Positions 6,999 through 15,923 of a stretch of DNA of 64,000 nucleotides are shown here, piece after piece. The notes beneath the pieces are model-generated. The model searched no databases. It was not told the origin of the DNA and saw only the letters and a program-made list of their open reading frames with translations. Numbering within the stretch: position 1 is the stretch's first letter; every line of letters begins with the position of its first letter. A program made the position numbers and the translations under genes. Origin of the DNA: VBCG01 sp044226535 (GTDB lineage: Bacteria; Pseudomonadota; Gammaproteobacteria; Burkholderiales; Casimicrobiaceae); assembly GCA_044226535.1 (NCBI GenBank), contig JBGAGT010000004.1, positions 1 through 64,000 of the forward strand. Reading direction: 5' to 3'.

Positions 6999-8729
6999 TC
7001 AGTGGGTGCGCTTGATGGTGTCGGGGCGCACGGTCGCGCCGAAGCGCGTCATCGCCTCGCGCACGAAGGGCTCCTCGCGGAACTGTGCCTCGGTGCGCGC
7101 CTTGTCTTCCTCGCGCTCGCGCTCGCGCTGCGAGGCGAGCGACCCTGCGGTGCTCTCGCCGACCTCGAAGGCCAGCATCACGCGGCGGCCGCAGGCCCTT
7201 TCGAGCACGGCGCCGAGCTTGTCGGCATAGGCCTTGTCGGCGAGGTGCTTGTGCGACGCCGGCAACGCCAGCGTCAGCGTGTTGCCGTCGAGGCCGCGCC
7301 ACGCGGACTGCGAGGCGAGCTGCAGCGCCATGCCCGTGAGCGGCAGCGTGGCGACCAGCGCGGGCCACTGCTCGGCGGTCTGCGGCAGCGGCCTCGGGTC
7401 GGTGGAAGGCAGCGGCCTCGGGTCGGTGGAAGGCGGCGGCTTCGGGTCGGTGGAAGGGGGCGGATTCGGATCCGCCTGCGCCGGGACGGGGCGGGACGTC
7501 GACGGCGGCGCGGCCGGCGCGGGTCGCGACTCCGCGGCACCGGCGCGGCTCGGCGTGGCCGCCGGCGTGGCGATGCTCGACGCGGCCGCGGCCAGCGGCG
7601 CGCGGCGCGGCGCAGCCGAGGGCGGTGCATCGGCGGGTGCCATCGCCGCGTCGGGCGCGAAGGCGAGCAGCCGCAAAAGCGTCATCGAGAATCCGGTCGA
7701 CTCGTCGGGCGCGAGCTCGAGGTCGCGCGACCCGCGCACCGCGATCTCGTAGGCGAGCTGCACGCGCTCGGGCGTCATCGCCGTCGCGTAGGCGCGCACG
7801 CGCTCGGCGTCGTCGTAGTTCGACGCAGCCTCGGGCACGACCTGCGCCACCGCGACGCGATGCAGCAGCGACGCGAGCCCCTCGAGGGCCGTCGACGGCG
7901 CGAGGCCGCGCTCGGCCAGCGAGTCGCCCTCGGCCAGCAACGCCGCGCCGTCCTGCGCGTTGAGCGCGTCGAGCAGGCGGTACAGGAAGTCGCGGTCGAC
8001 CGTGCCGAGCATGGCACGCACGCCCTCCTCGCGCACCTCGCCGGCACCGAAGCCGATGGCCTGGTCGGCCAGCGACAGCGCGTCGCGCATCGAGCCGCGC
8101 GCGGCGCGCGCGAGCAGGCCCAGCGCGGCCGTGTCGAAGGCGATGCCCTCGGCGCCGAGGATGGCCGAAAGCCGCTCCTCGATGGCCGCCAGCGGCAGGG
8201 GCTTCAGGTTGAACTGCAGGCAGCGCGATAGCACCGTGACCGGCACCTTCTCGGGGTCGGTGGTCGCGAGCACGAACTTGACGTGCTCGGGCGGCTCCTC
8301 CAGCGTCTTCAGCATGGAGTTGAACGCGCCCTTGGAGAGCATGTGCACTTCGTCGATCAGGTAGACCTTGTAGCGCCCGGCGGTCGGCGCGTAGCGCGCG
8401 TTGTCGAGGATCTCGCGCATGTTGTCGACACCGGTGTTGGACGCCGCGTCCAGCTCGACCAGGTCCACGAAGCGCCCGGCGTCGATGGCGACGCAGGCGT
8501 CGCAGGCGCCGCAGGGCTCGGCGGTGACGCCCTTGACGCAATTGAGGCTCTTGGCGATGAGGCGCGCGATGGTGGTCTTGCCGACGCCGCGCGTGCCGGT
8601 GAGGAGGTAGGCGTGGTGCAGGCGCCCCTTCTCGATGGCGTTGGCGAGCGCGCGCACCACGTGCTGCTGGCCCGACAGCTCGGCGAACGTCCGGGGCCGC
8701 CACTTGCGCGCGAGTACCTGGTAGCTCAT
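6999..8729 (-). CDS. dnaX: DNA polymerase III subunit tau/gamma
   Basis: Clamp-loader ATPase of the replisome. The start MSYQVLARKWRPRTFAELSG is exact for DnaX. The Walker A is GTRGVGKTT (residues 45-53), zinc ligands are Cys64, Cys73, Cys76 and Cys79, and the Walker B region is VYLIDEVHML. The product is 576 residues. A Pro/Ala-rich linker contains short repeats of PPPSTDPKP type at 7381-7466, before the C-terminal alpha-binding domain of tau. I saw no A-rich slippery heptamer for gamma production. Transcription probably passes from the ffs region into dnaX. Confidence 0.96.
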   Translation of the reverse strand: MSYQVLARKWRPRTFAELSGQQHVVRALANAIEKGRLHHAYLLTGTRGVGKTTIARLIAKSLNCVKGVTAEPCGACDACVAIDAGRFVDLVELDAASNTGVDNMREILDNARYAPTAGRYKVYLIDEVHMLSKGAFNSMLKTLEEPPEHVKFVLATTDPEKVPVTVLSRCLQFNLKPLPLAAIEERLSAILGAEGIAFDTAALGLLARAARGSMRDALSLADQAIGFGAGEVREEGVRAMLGTVDRDFLYRLLDALNAQDGAALLAEGDSLAERGLAPSTALEGLASLLHRVAVAQVVPEAASNYDDAERVRAYATAMTPERVQLAYEIAVRGSRDLELAPDESTGFSMTLLRLLAFAPDAAMAPADAPPSAAPRRAPLAAAASSIATPAATPSRAGAAESRPAPAAPPSTSRPVPAQADPNPPPSTDPKPPPSTDPRPLPSTDPRPLPQTAEQWPALVATLPLTGMALQLASQSAWRGLDGNTLTLALPASHKHLADKAYADKLGAVLERACGRRVMLAFEVGESTAGSLASQREREREEDKARTEAQFREEPFVREAMTRFGATVRPDTIKRTH

Positions 8730-8783
8730 GGGCGATGGAGGCGGCCGGGTCGCCAGGACCTTGCCTGGCGACCCGGCGCGCGA

Positions 8784-8880
8784 GGGTGGCGAGCCGTTCC
8801 CCCGGCACTTGGGTTCGATCGCTGTGGCTGCTTCCTTCCGGACCTGACCAGGTTCACGACCTCCCAATGCGGGGCGACCC
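8784..8880 (-). ncRNA. ffs: 4.5S RNA, small bacterial signal recognition particle RNA
   Basis: On the minus strand the segment contains the invariant SRP domain IV sequence ACCTGGTCAGGTCCGGAAGG followed by AAGCAGCC. This is the Ffh-binding hairpin with its GGAA tetraloop. Flanking bases (GGGTCGCC at the 5' end, ACCC at the 3' end) can pair to close the long hairpin. The length of about 97 bases is normal for a 4.5S RNA. Ends are approximate. It lies directly upstream of dnaX, a common place for ffs in Betaproteobacteria. Confidence 0.95.
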
Positions 8881-8918
8881 GCCGTTGATCGGTGCGCGGA
8901 ATTCGGCCGCGCGAGGCC

Positions 8919-8924
8919 ATTATA
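8919..8924 (-). promoter_or_regulatory. -10 element for ffs (and possibly dnaX)
   Basis: A perfect TATAAT on the minus strand, about 39 bases before the predicted 5' end of 4.5S RNA, in otherwise GC-rich sequence. The -35 region is poor. The distance allows for a short 5' leader removed by processing. Confidence 0.6.
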
Positions 8925-8966
8925 GCCGCGCGGGCGCGGCCCCGCCTTCGGGCGGCGCCCCGCCGA

Positions 8967-8972
8967 TATAAT
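8967..8972 (+). promoter_or_regulatory. -10 element for the mltF-like gene
   Basis: A perfect TATAAT 30 bases before the GTG of the transglycosylase gene, back to back with the ffs promoter. The -35 region is GC-rich and has no good match. Confidence 0.55.
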
Positions 8973-9001
8973 CGCCCGAGCGGCTTCGATTCTGGAATTG
9001 C

Positions 9002-10453
9002 GTGCGCGAGCGCCTCACTTCGCTTAAGCCCCGTCGTCTCGTCGGCCTCGCGAAGCTCGCGCTCGCCGTGCTCGCGCTGGCCTCGTGCCAGCAGCAGACC
9101 CCCACGCCGCCCTCGAACGCGCTGGTGGTGATCGTGCGGCCCGCGCCGGGCGCCTGGTTCATCGGCGAGGCCGACCTGCAGCAGGGCTTCGAGCACGACC
9201 TCATCGCCGCCTTCGCTGCCGCCAAGGGGATGGAGCTGCGCGCGGTCACGGCCGACTCGGCCACCGACCTCGTCCGCCAGGTCTCGCGCGGCGGCGCCCG
9301 CGTGGGCCTCGGCGGGCTCTTGCGTCCCGACCTGCCGGCGCGCGCGCCACGCACGGCCATGCGGCCGCCGAGCGATCCCGAGCGCGACGTGCTGTGGACG
9401 CGCGGCATCACCAGCGTCGAGCCGGTGCTGATCTACAACGCCGACGGCTTCCACCCGCGCAGCTTCGGCGACCTCGCCGGCGCCGAGGTCGCCTACCTGC
9501 CGGACACCGGCGTCGCCCCGTGGTTCGTGCGCCTTCGCAGCGAGCACCCGGAAGTGCACTGGAAGGCACTCGAGCTCGCCTCGGCCGACGCGCTGATCGC
9601 CGAGGTCGACGATGCACGCGTCAACTACGCCATCGTCACCTCGGCTGACGTCGCGCTGGCGCGCAACGTCCACGTCGCCTTCGACGTCGCCTTCCCGGTC
9701 GCCCCCAAGCGCGAGATCGCCTGGATCGTCCCCGCGGGCGAGTCGAAGCTGCGCGACGAGCTCGACGCCTGGATCGCCAAGGTCCGCGCCGACGGGACGC
9801 TCGACCGGCTGCTCGACCGCTACTTCGCCCCCGCCCGGAACCTCGCGCGCATCGACGCCGGCGCGCTCGGCGACCGCATCGACACCCTGCTGCCGCCGCT
9901 GCGCAAGTACTTCGAGGCCGCGCAGGACCAGTCGGGAATCGACTGGCGCCTGCTCGCCGCCGTCGCCTACCAGGAGTCTCAATGGGACCCGCTGGCGGTG
10001 AGCGAGACGGGCGCGCGCGGCATCATGCAGCTCACCTCCGACACCGCGAAGCACCTCGGCGTCGAGGACCGCCTCGACCCGCGCCCGGCGATCATCGCCG
10101 CGGCCAGGTACCTGCGCGACCTGCGCAACAAGCTGCCCGCGCGCATCACCGAGCCCGACCGCACCTTCATGATGCTGGCGGCCTTCAACATCGGCCTCGG
10201 TCACCTCGAGGACGCGCGCGTGCTGGCGCAGAAGCGCGGCGGCAACCCCGACAAGTGGGACGACGTGCGCCTCGCCCTGCCGCTGCTCGCCGAGCCGGAG
10301 TATTTCGCGGGCGCGAAGCTCGGCTACGCACGCGGCGGCATGCCGGTGGCCTTCGTGCAGCGGGTGCGCTCGTACTACGACATCCTGACGCGCTCGCTGC
10401 CGCCCCACTCGCCGCGCCTCAACGCGCTGTCCTACGCGCCCGCCATCCCCTAG
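9002..10453 (+). CDS. MltF-like membrane-bound lytic transglycosylase
   Basis: Cleaves peptidoglycan glycan strands to 1,6-anhydromuropeptides, acting in the periplasm from the outer membrane. The N-terminus is a lipoprotein signal with lipobox LALASC (Cys29). Residues 38-270 resemble a solute-binding protein (SBP_bac_3-type) module, and a C-terminal SLT domain follows. The catalytic Glu325 is in AYQESQWDP and the GARGIMQLT signature follows, as in MltF. The 483-residue length is normal. It starts at GTG. A second member of the same family is encoded at 53544-55172. Confidence 0.9.
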   Translation: MRERLTSLKPRRLVGLAKLALAVLALASCQQQTPTPPSNALVVIVRPAPGAWFIGEADLQQGFEHDLIAAFAAAKGMELRAVTADSATDLVRQVSRGGARVGLGGLLRPDLPARAPRTAMRPPSDPERDVLWTRGITSVEPVLIYNADGFHPRSFGDLAGAEVAYLPDTGVAPWFVRLRSEHPEVHWKALELASADALIAEVDDARVNYAIVTSADVALARNVHVAFDVAFPVAPKREIAWIVPAGESKLRDELDAWIAKVRADGTLDRLLDRYFAPARNLARIDAGALGDRIDTLLPPLRKYFEAAQDQSGIDWRLLAAVAYQESQWDPLAVSETGARGIMQLTSDTAKHLGVEDRLDPRPAIIAAARYLRDLRNKLPARITEPDRTFMMLAAFNIGLGHLEDARVLAQKRGGNPDKWDDVRLALPLLAEPEYFAGAKLGYARGGMPVAFVQRVRSYYDILTRSLPPHSPRLNALSYAPAIP

Positions 10454-10513
10454 GAGCCGCCATCCCCTTCGCGCGTAAGCCGGCGCCCTTGCCGGCGCCT
10501 CCGCTCGCCTAAG

Positions 10514-11443
10514 ATGCCGGCCATGCAAATCGGCCCGACGGTGCCCGCCATCCGCGGGGCACGCAGCCGCATCGCCGCGGTCGCGAGGCGCGCGGCCGCG
10601 CTGCTGATGATGATGGCCTGCGTCTCGCAGCCTCCCGCCCTCGCGCAGGGCACGGGCGGTGCACAGGGCCCCGGCGACGCGCCGGGCAAGGACCCCGCAC
10701 CGGGCACCGAGCTCCGCCTCGCGGCGCTGACCAGCCCCGAGCTCGCCGCGCGCGTCGCGGCCGGGTCGCGTACCGTGCTCGTGCCGATCGGCGGCACCGA
10801 GCAGAACGGGCCGTACATGACGCTCGGCAAGCACAACGATCGCGCCGAGGCGCTGGCCCAGGCGATCGCGGCACGGCTCGGCAATGCACTGGTGGCACCC
10901 GTGGTGGCCTACGTGCCGGAAGGCGCCCTCGCCCCGCCCACCGGGCACATGCGCTATCCGGGGACGCTCACCGTGCCCGTCGCCGCCTTCGAGGCCACGC
11001 TCGAATCGATCGCGCAGAGCCTGAAGCTCGCCGGGTTCCGCGACATCGTGTTCCTCGGCGACCACGGCGGCTACCAGTCGAGCCTCGCCAGGGTCGCCGC
11101 GCGGCTCGACCGCGCCTGGGCCGGCACGCCGGCGCGGGCGCACGCGCTGCCCGAGTACTATCGCGCCGCCGAGGCTTTCTCCAAGGCGCTCGCCCGGCAA
11201 GGCCATGCCCCCGCCGAGATCGGCTCGCACGCCGGGCTCGCCGACACCTCGCTGTCCCTCGCCGCGGCGCCGCAGAGCGTTCGCGCGGGCGAGCTCGCGC
11301 GCGCGGCCCGGGCGCCGCACGCGCCGCTGCCGGGCGTGCAGGGCGACCCGCGCCATGCCAGCGCGGCGCTGGGCGCCGAAGGTGTCGACGCGATCCTGCG
11401 CTCGAGCGTTGAAGCGATAAAGCGCGCCACCGCGGCGCGCTGA
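10514..11443 (+). CDS. Exported creatininase-family protein with altered metal-site motif
   Basis: A 309-residue protein with an N-terminal signal segment (basic residues, then AALLMMMACVSQPPALAQ, ending near residue 46) and a creatininase fold. The strand VPIGGTEQNGPYMTLGKHND is at the place of the family PxGSxExHGPHLPL motif. FLGDHGGYQ replaces the NGHGGN loop, and GSHAGLADTS replaces HAGExETS. Standard creatininases use E, H, D, H and E to hold two metals. Here several of these are changed, so activity and substrate are uncertain. Creatininases are usually cytoplasmic, so export is a notable point. The beta-propeller gene 43 bases downstream is probably cotranscribed. Confidence 0.78.
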   Translation: MPAMQIGPTVPAIRGARSRIAAVARRAAALLMMMACVSQPPALAQGTGGAQGPGDAPGKDPAPGTELRLAALTSPELAARVAAGSRTVLVPIGGTEQNGPYMTLGKHNDRAEALAQAIAARLGNALVAPVVAYVPEGALAPPTGHMRYPGTLTVPVAAFEATLESIAQSLKLAGFRDIVFLGDHGGYQSSLARVAARLDRAWAGTPARAHALPEYYRAAEAFSKALARQGHAPAEIGSHAGLADTSLSLAAAPQSVRAGELARAARAPHAPLPGVQGDPRHASAALGAEGVDAILRSSVEAIKRATAAR

Positions 11444-11486
11444 TCGCGATCCCCATCCCCACCCTTCCCCGCACGGACCTTTCCCG

Positions 11487-12770
11487 ATGATCCAACGCTC
11501 CACCCGCGCGCCTGCCGGCGCCGCGTCCTCGATCGCCGCTTCACTGTCCTTGCGCGCCATCGCCTTCGGCGCCGGCGTCCTCGCCTGCGCGGCCCTGGCC
11601 CCGGCGACCGCGGCGGCGCAAGCCGGGGCGCCGCCGGCCGCGCGGGCTTCCGCTGCAGCGCCCTCACCCGCATCGTCCACCGGCGCGGCGCCGGCCGTGG
11701 CGGTGATCCCCGGCATGCCGCCGGTGACCGACCCCGCCAACCTGTATTCCGAGGCCACCGCCGGCAAGCTCGCCGCCCCGACCCGCGGCGCAATCGCGCG
11801 CGTGTACGTGCCCAACGTGCGCAGCAACGACGTGTACGTCATCGACCCCGCGACCCTGAAGGTCGTCGACCGCTTCAAGGTCGGGTTCTCGCCGCAGCAC
11901 GTCGTGCCCTCGTGGGACCTGAAGACGTTGTGGGTCGCCAACAACGCCGAGCGCCGCAACGACGGGAGCCTGACGCCCATCGATCCCGCCACCGGCAAGC
12001 CGGGCGCGGCGGTCCCGGTCGACGATCCCTACAACATGTATTTCACGCCCGACGGGCGCTACGCGATCGTCGTCGCCGAGGCGCACAAGCGCCTCGACTT
12101 CCGCGAGCCGCACAGCATGAAGCTCGCGTTCTCGATGGATGTCCCGCAATGCGGCGGCATCAACCACGCCGACTTCTCCATCGACGGGCGCTTCGCCATC
12201 TTCACCTGCGAGTTCAACGGCAGCCTCGCCAAGCTCGACATGGTCGAGCACAAGGTGCTGGGTTACCTCAAGCTTTCCAGGGGCGGGATGCCGCAGGACA
12301 TCCGCATCTCCCCCGACGGGCGCGAGTTCTTCGTCGCCGACATGCGCGCCGACGGCGTGTTCGTCGTCGACGGCGCGACGTTCAAGGAGACGGGCTTCAT
12401 CCACACCGGCGTCGGCACGCACGGCCTCTACCCCAGCCGCGACGGCAGGAAGCTGTACGTCGCCAACCGCGGCTCGAACCAGGTGCACGGCCATGCCAAG
12501 GGCAAGGGCAGCGTGTCGGTGGTGGACTTCGCCACCCACAAGGTCGAGGCCGAATGGCCGATTCCCGGCGGGGGCAGCCCCGACATGGGCAACGTCAGCG
12601 CCGACGGCACGAAGCTGTGGCTGTCGGGGCGCTACGACGACATGGTCTACGTGTTCGACACGGCGAGCGGCGCGGTGAGCAAGATCAAGGTCGGCATGGA
12701 GCCGCACGGCCTCGCGGTGTGGCCGCAGCCGGGACGCTACTCACTCGGCCACACCGGCAACATGCGCTGA
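11487..12770 (+). CDS. Exported YncE/YVTN-type beta-propeller protein
   Basis: A 427-residue protein with a long signal region (ending near residue 46, ATAAAQ) and a Pro/Ala linker. Seven-bladed-propeller type repeats follow, for example IDPATLKVVDRFKVGFSPQH, ISPDGREFFVADMRADGVFV and PSRDGRKLYVANRGSNQV. Such periplasmic propellers resemble YncE and the binding domains found with quinoprotein and nitrous-oxide systems. No catalytic residues are evident, so a binding or scaffold role is likely. Pairing with the exported creatininase-like gene suggests a joint periplasmic task that I cannot name. Confidence 0.8.
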   Translation: MIQRSTRAPAGAASSIAASLSLRAIAFGAGVLACAALAPATAAAQAGAPPAARASAAAPSPASSTGAAPAVAVIPGMPPVTDPANLYSEATAGKLAAPTRGAIARVYVPNVRSNDVYVIDPATLKVVDRFKVGFSPQHVVPSWDLKTLWVANNAERRNDGSLTPIDPATGKPGAAVPVDDPYNMYFTPDGRYAIVVAEAHKRLDFREPHSMKLAFSMDVPQCGGINHADFSIDGRFAIFTCEFNGSLAKLDMVEHKVLGYLKLSRGGMPQDIRISPDGREFFVADMRADGVFVVDGATFKETGFIHTGVGTHGLYPSRDGRKLYVANRGSNQVHGHAKGKGSVSVVDFATHKVEAEWPIPGGGSPDMGNVSADGTKLWLSGRYDDMVYVFDTASGAVSKIKVGMEPHGLAVWPQPGRYSLGHTGNMR

Positions 12771-12772
12771 CC

Positions 12773-12829
12773 GTCATCCCCACGCGGGCCGGATCCACGG
12801 TGTCATCCCCACGCAAGCGGGGATGACAC
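12773..12829. repeat. Dispersed short repeats of the GTCATYCCC family
   Basis: Two degenerate units, at 12773-12798 and 12802-12829. The second is itself palindromic, with GTCATCCCC at one end and GGGGATGAC at the other. The same unit recurs near 17.5, 29.6, 29.9 and 30.0 kb in this window. Such units are common intergenic repeats in Betaproteobacteria. Confidence 0.8.
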
Positions 12830-12945
12830 TCACTCCACCTGAAGACACGTGTTGGGCGGGGGACGATGTGCCCCTCGCAGCTGTCGCGCAATTGGCGATG
12901 ACGCGCACTTCGCAACCAAGACGTCCTGGCGAGTCGGCGGGAGTC
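12830..12945. other. Intergenic stretch beside hairpin element copy A
   Basis: No gene is supported here. The reverse complement of 12890-12945 continues the similarity to the sequence following copy B at 29826-29877. One shared stretch is GCGAGTCGGCGGGAG at 12929-12943. The repeated unit is therefore longer than the palindrome itself. I see nothing specific in the remaining bases. Confidence 0.55.
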
Positions 12946-13075
12946 GCAATCGTGGCGGCCCGAGCGCATCGGCGCGACGGACGTCGGGGGAGCGGCGCTG
13001 AGCAGGTTCATCGCGAAGCCCGGTCCACCGAGGGCCGTCGCCGCCTGCCGATGCGCGACAGGACGCTGCGATTGC
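12946..13075 (-). repeat. Long imperfect hairpin element, copy A
   Basis: Read on the minus strand it begins GCAATCG and ends CGATTGC, with further paired blocks such as GCGCATCGGC near the start and GCCGATGCGC near the end. The central unpaired part contains TTCGCGATGAACC. It is clearly related to copy B at 29692-29825 (about three quarters identical by eye), including the loop. It lies just after the serS stop in the same orientation. It may be a structured RNA, a 3'-end element or a non-autonomous mobile hairpin. No protein frame is shared by the copies. Confidence 0.75.
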
Positions 13076-13087
13076 GCAGGCGACGCC

Positions 13088-14380
<1,293 letters not shown>

Positions 14381-14442
14381 GGCGCGATTCTACCCGGCGT
14401 CGTTCGCCCGACGCCGGTGCGCGGAAAGTCCGGCCCCCGGGG

Positions 14443-15852
14443 TCAGGACACGTCGTCCGCGTCCGTTCCTGCGCCTTCGTCCCCCTGGCGCTGGTCGCGC
14501 GATGCCGCGTCCTTGTCGCGTGCGCGCAAGGCCTCGAGCTTCTCGCGGATGCGCGCCTCGAGCCCGCGGTCGGTGGGCGCGTAGAACGTCGTGTCGGGCA
14601 TGCCGTCGGGCAGGTAGCGCTCGCCGGCCGCGTAGGCGTCCTCCTCGTCGTGCGCGTATCGATAGCCCTTGCCGTAGTCCAGCGACTTCATGAGCCTCGT
14701 CGGCGCGTTGCGAAGCCGCAGCGGCACCGGGCGCGAGCCGTCCTTGGCGACGAAGGCACGCGCCTCGTTGTAGGCGGCGTACACGGCGTTCGACTTGGCG
14801 GCCACCGCGAGGTAGACCACGCATTGCGCCAGCGCGAGCTCACCCTCGGGGGAGCCGAGGCGCTCGTAGGTCTCGGCCGCGTCGAGGGCGAGCCGCAGCG
14901 CGCGCGGGTCGGCGAGGCCGATGTCCTCGGTGGCCATGCGCACCATGCGGCGCGCCATGTACAGCGGGTCGGCGCCGCCGTCGAGCATGCGCACCAGCCA
15001 GTACAGCGCGGCGTCGGGGTTCGAGCCGCGCACCGACTTGTGCAGCGCCGAGATCTGGTCGTAGAACGCCTCGCCACCCTTGTCGAAGCGGCGCAGGCCG
15101 CGCGCCAGCGTGCGCTCGACGAAGGCCGTGCCGATCGCGGCGACGTGCTGCTCGCGCGCGGCAGTCGCCATCTGCTCGACGACGTTGACGAGGCGCCGGC
15201 CGTCGCCGTCGGCGTACCCGACCAGCGCCGCGCGCGCCTCGTCGTCGATCCCCACCTCGGGCGCTGCCGCGGCACGCGCGCGCTCGAGGAGCTCGCCGAG
15301 CTCGGCTTCCGACAGCGGCTCCAGCACGTACACCGCGGCGCGCGACAGGAGCGCCGAATTGACCTCGAAGGACGGGTTCTCGGTGGTGGCGCCGACGAAG
15401 GTGAGGAGGCCCTGCTCGACGAAAGGCAGGAAGGCGTCCTGCTGCGCCTTGTTGAAGCGGTGCACCTCGTCGACGAACAGCATGGTGGCACGCCCGGTCT
15501 GCGCGCGCGTGGCCTCGGCGCGCGCGACGGCCTCGCGGATGTCCTTGACGCCCGCGAGCACCGCCGACAGCGCGATGAACTCGATGTCGAAGGCGTCGGC
15601 CATCAGCCGCGCCAGCGTGGTCTTGCCCACGCCCGGCGGGCCCCACAGGATCATGGAGTGGGGCTTGCCCGCGGCGAAGGCGATGGCGAGCGGCTTCCCG
15701 GGGCCGAGCAAGTGACGTTGCCCGATGACCTCGTCGATGCGGCGCGGCCGCAGGCGCTCGGCCAGCGGCACGGCATCGCCGGCGAGCGCGGCGCCTTCCT
15801 TGCGTGGCGGCAGGGGCGCGGCGGCGGGGTCGATTGCGAAGAGGTCGTTCAT
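14443..15852 (-). CDS. rarA: Replication-associated recombination protein RarA (MgsA)
   Basis: AAA+ ATPase acting at stalled replication forks, related to clamp loaders and to eukaryotic WRNIP1. The 469-residue protein has PLAERLRPRRIDEVIGQRHL near the N-terminus, Walker A GPPGVGKTT, Walker B LFVDEVHRFNKAQQDAFLP and the sensor segment VGATTENPSFEVN. The C-terminal half (FYDQISALHKSVRGSNPDAA, MARRMVRMATEDIGLADP) is diagnostic of RarA. An acidic disordered tail of about 25 residues ends the protein. Confidence 0.96.
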   Translation of the reverse strand: MNDLFAIDPAAAPLPPRKEGAALAGDAVPLAERLRPRRIDEVIGQRHLLGPGKPLAIAFAAGKPHSMILWGPPGVGKTTLARLMADAFDIEFIALSAVLAGVKDIREAVARAEATRAQTGRATMLFVDEVHRFNKAQQDAFLPFVEQGLLTFVGATTENPSFEVNSALLSRAAVYVLEPLSEAELGELLERARAAAAPEVGIDDEARAALVGYADGDGRRLVNVVEQMATAAREQHVAAIGTAFVERTLARGLRRFDKGGEAFYDQISALHKSVRGSNPDAALYWLVRMLDGGADPLYMARRMVRMATEDIGLADPRALRLALDAAETYERLGSPEGELALAQCVVYLAVAAKSNAVYAAYNEARAFVAKDGSRPVPLRLRNAPTRLMKSLDYGKGYRYAHDEEDAYAAGERYLPDGMPDTTFYAPTDRGLEARIREKLEALRARDKDAASRDQRQGDEGAGTDADDVS

Positions 15853-15923
15853 TGTGGCCCGTCATTATGCGGCGTAGAGTCTTCCGGCGGCGGCCGGCCG
15901 CGCCAGGCCTTGAAGGAGCTCCG

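Noticed and set aside
6999..8729. Programmed frameshift site for a gamma form of DnaX
   Set aside because: I could find no A-rich slippery heptamer with a stimulatory Shine-Dalgarno-like site in the expected region, so only the full-length product is supported.
8730..11998. Long minus-strand open frame covering ffs, the transglycosylase, creatininase-like and propeller genes
   Set aside because: It is a shadow of three recognised plus-strand genes and contains the 4.5S RNA. The translation has no recognisable fold.
12685..13011. 108-residue minus-strand frame across hairpin element copy A
   Set aside because: The frame is not kept in copy B because of a one-base difference, and the composition is Arg-rich noise, so coding is unlikely.
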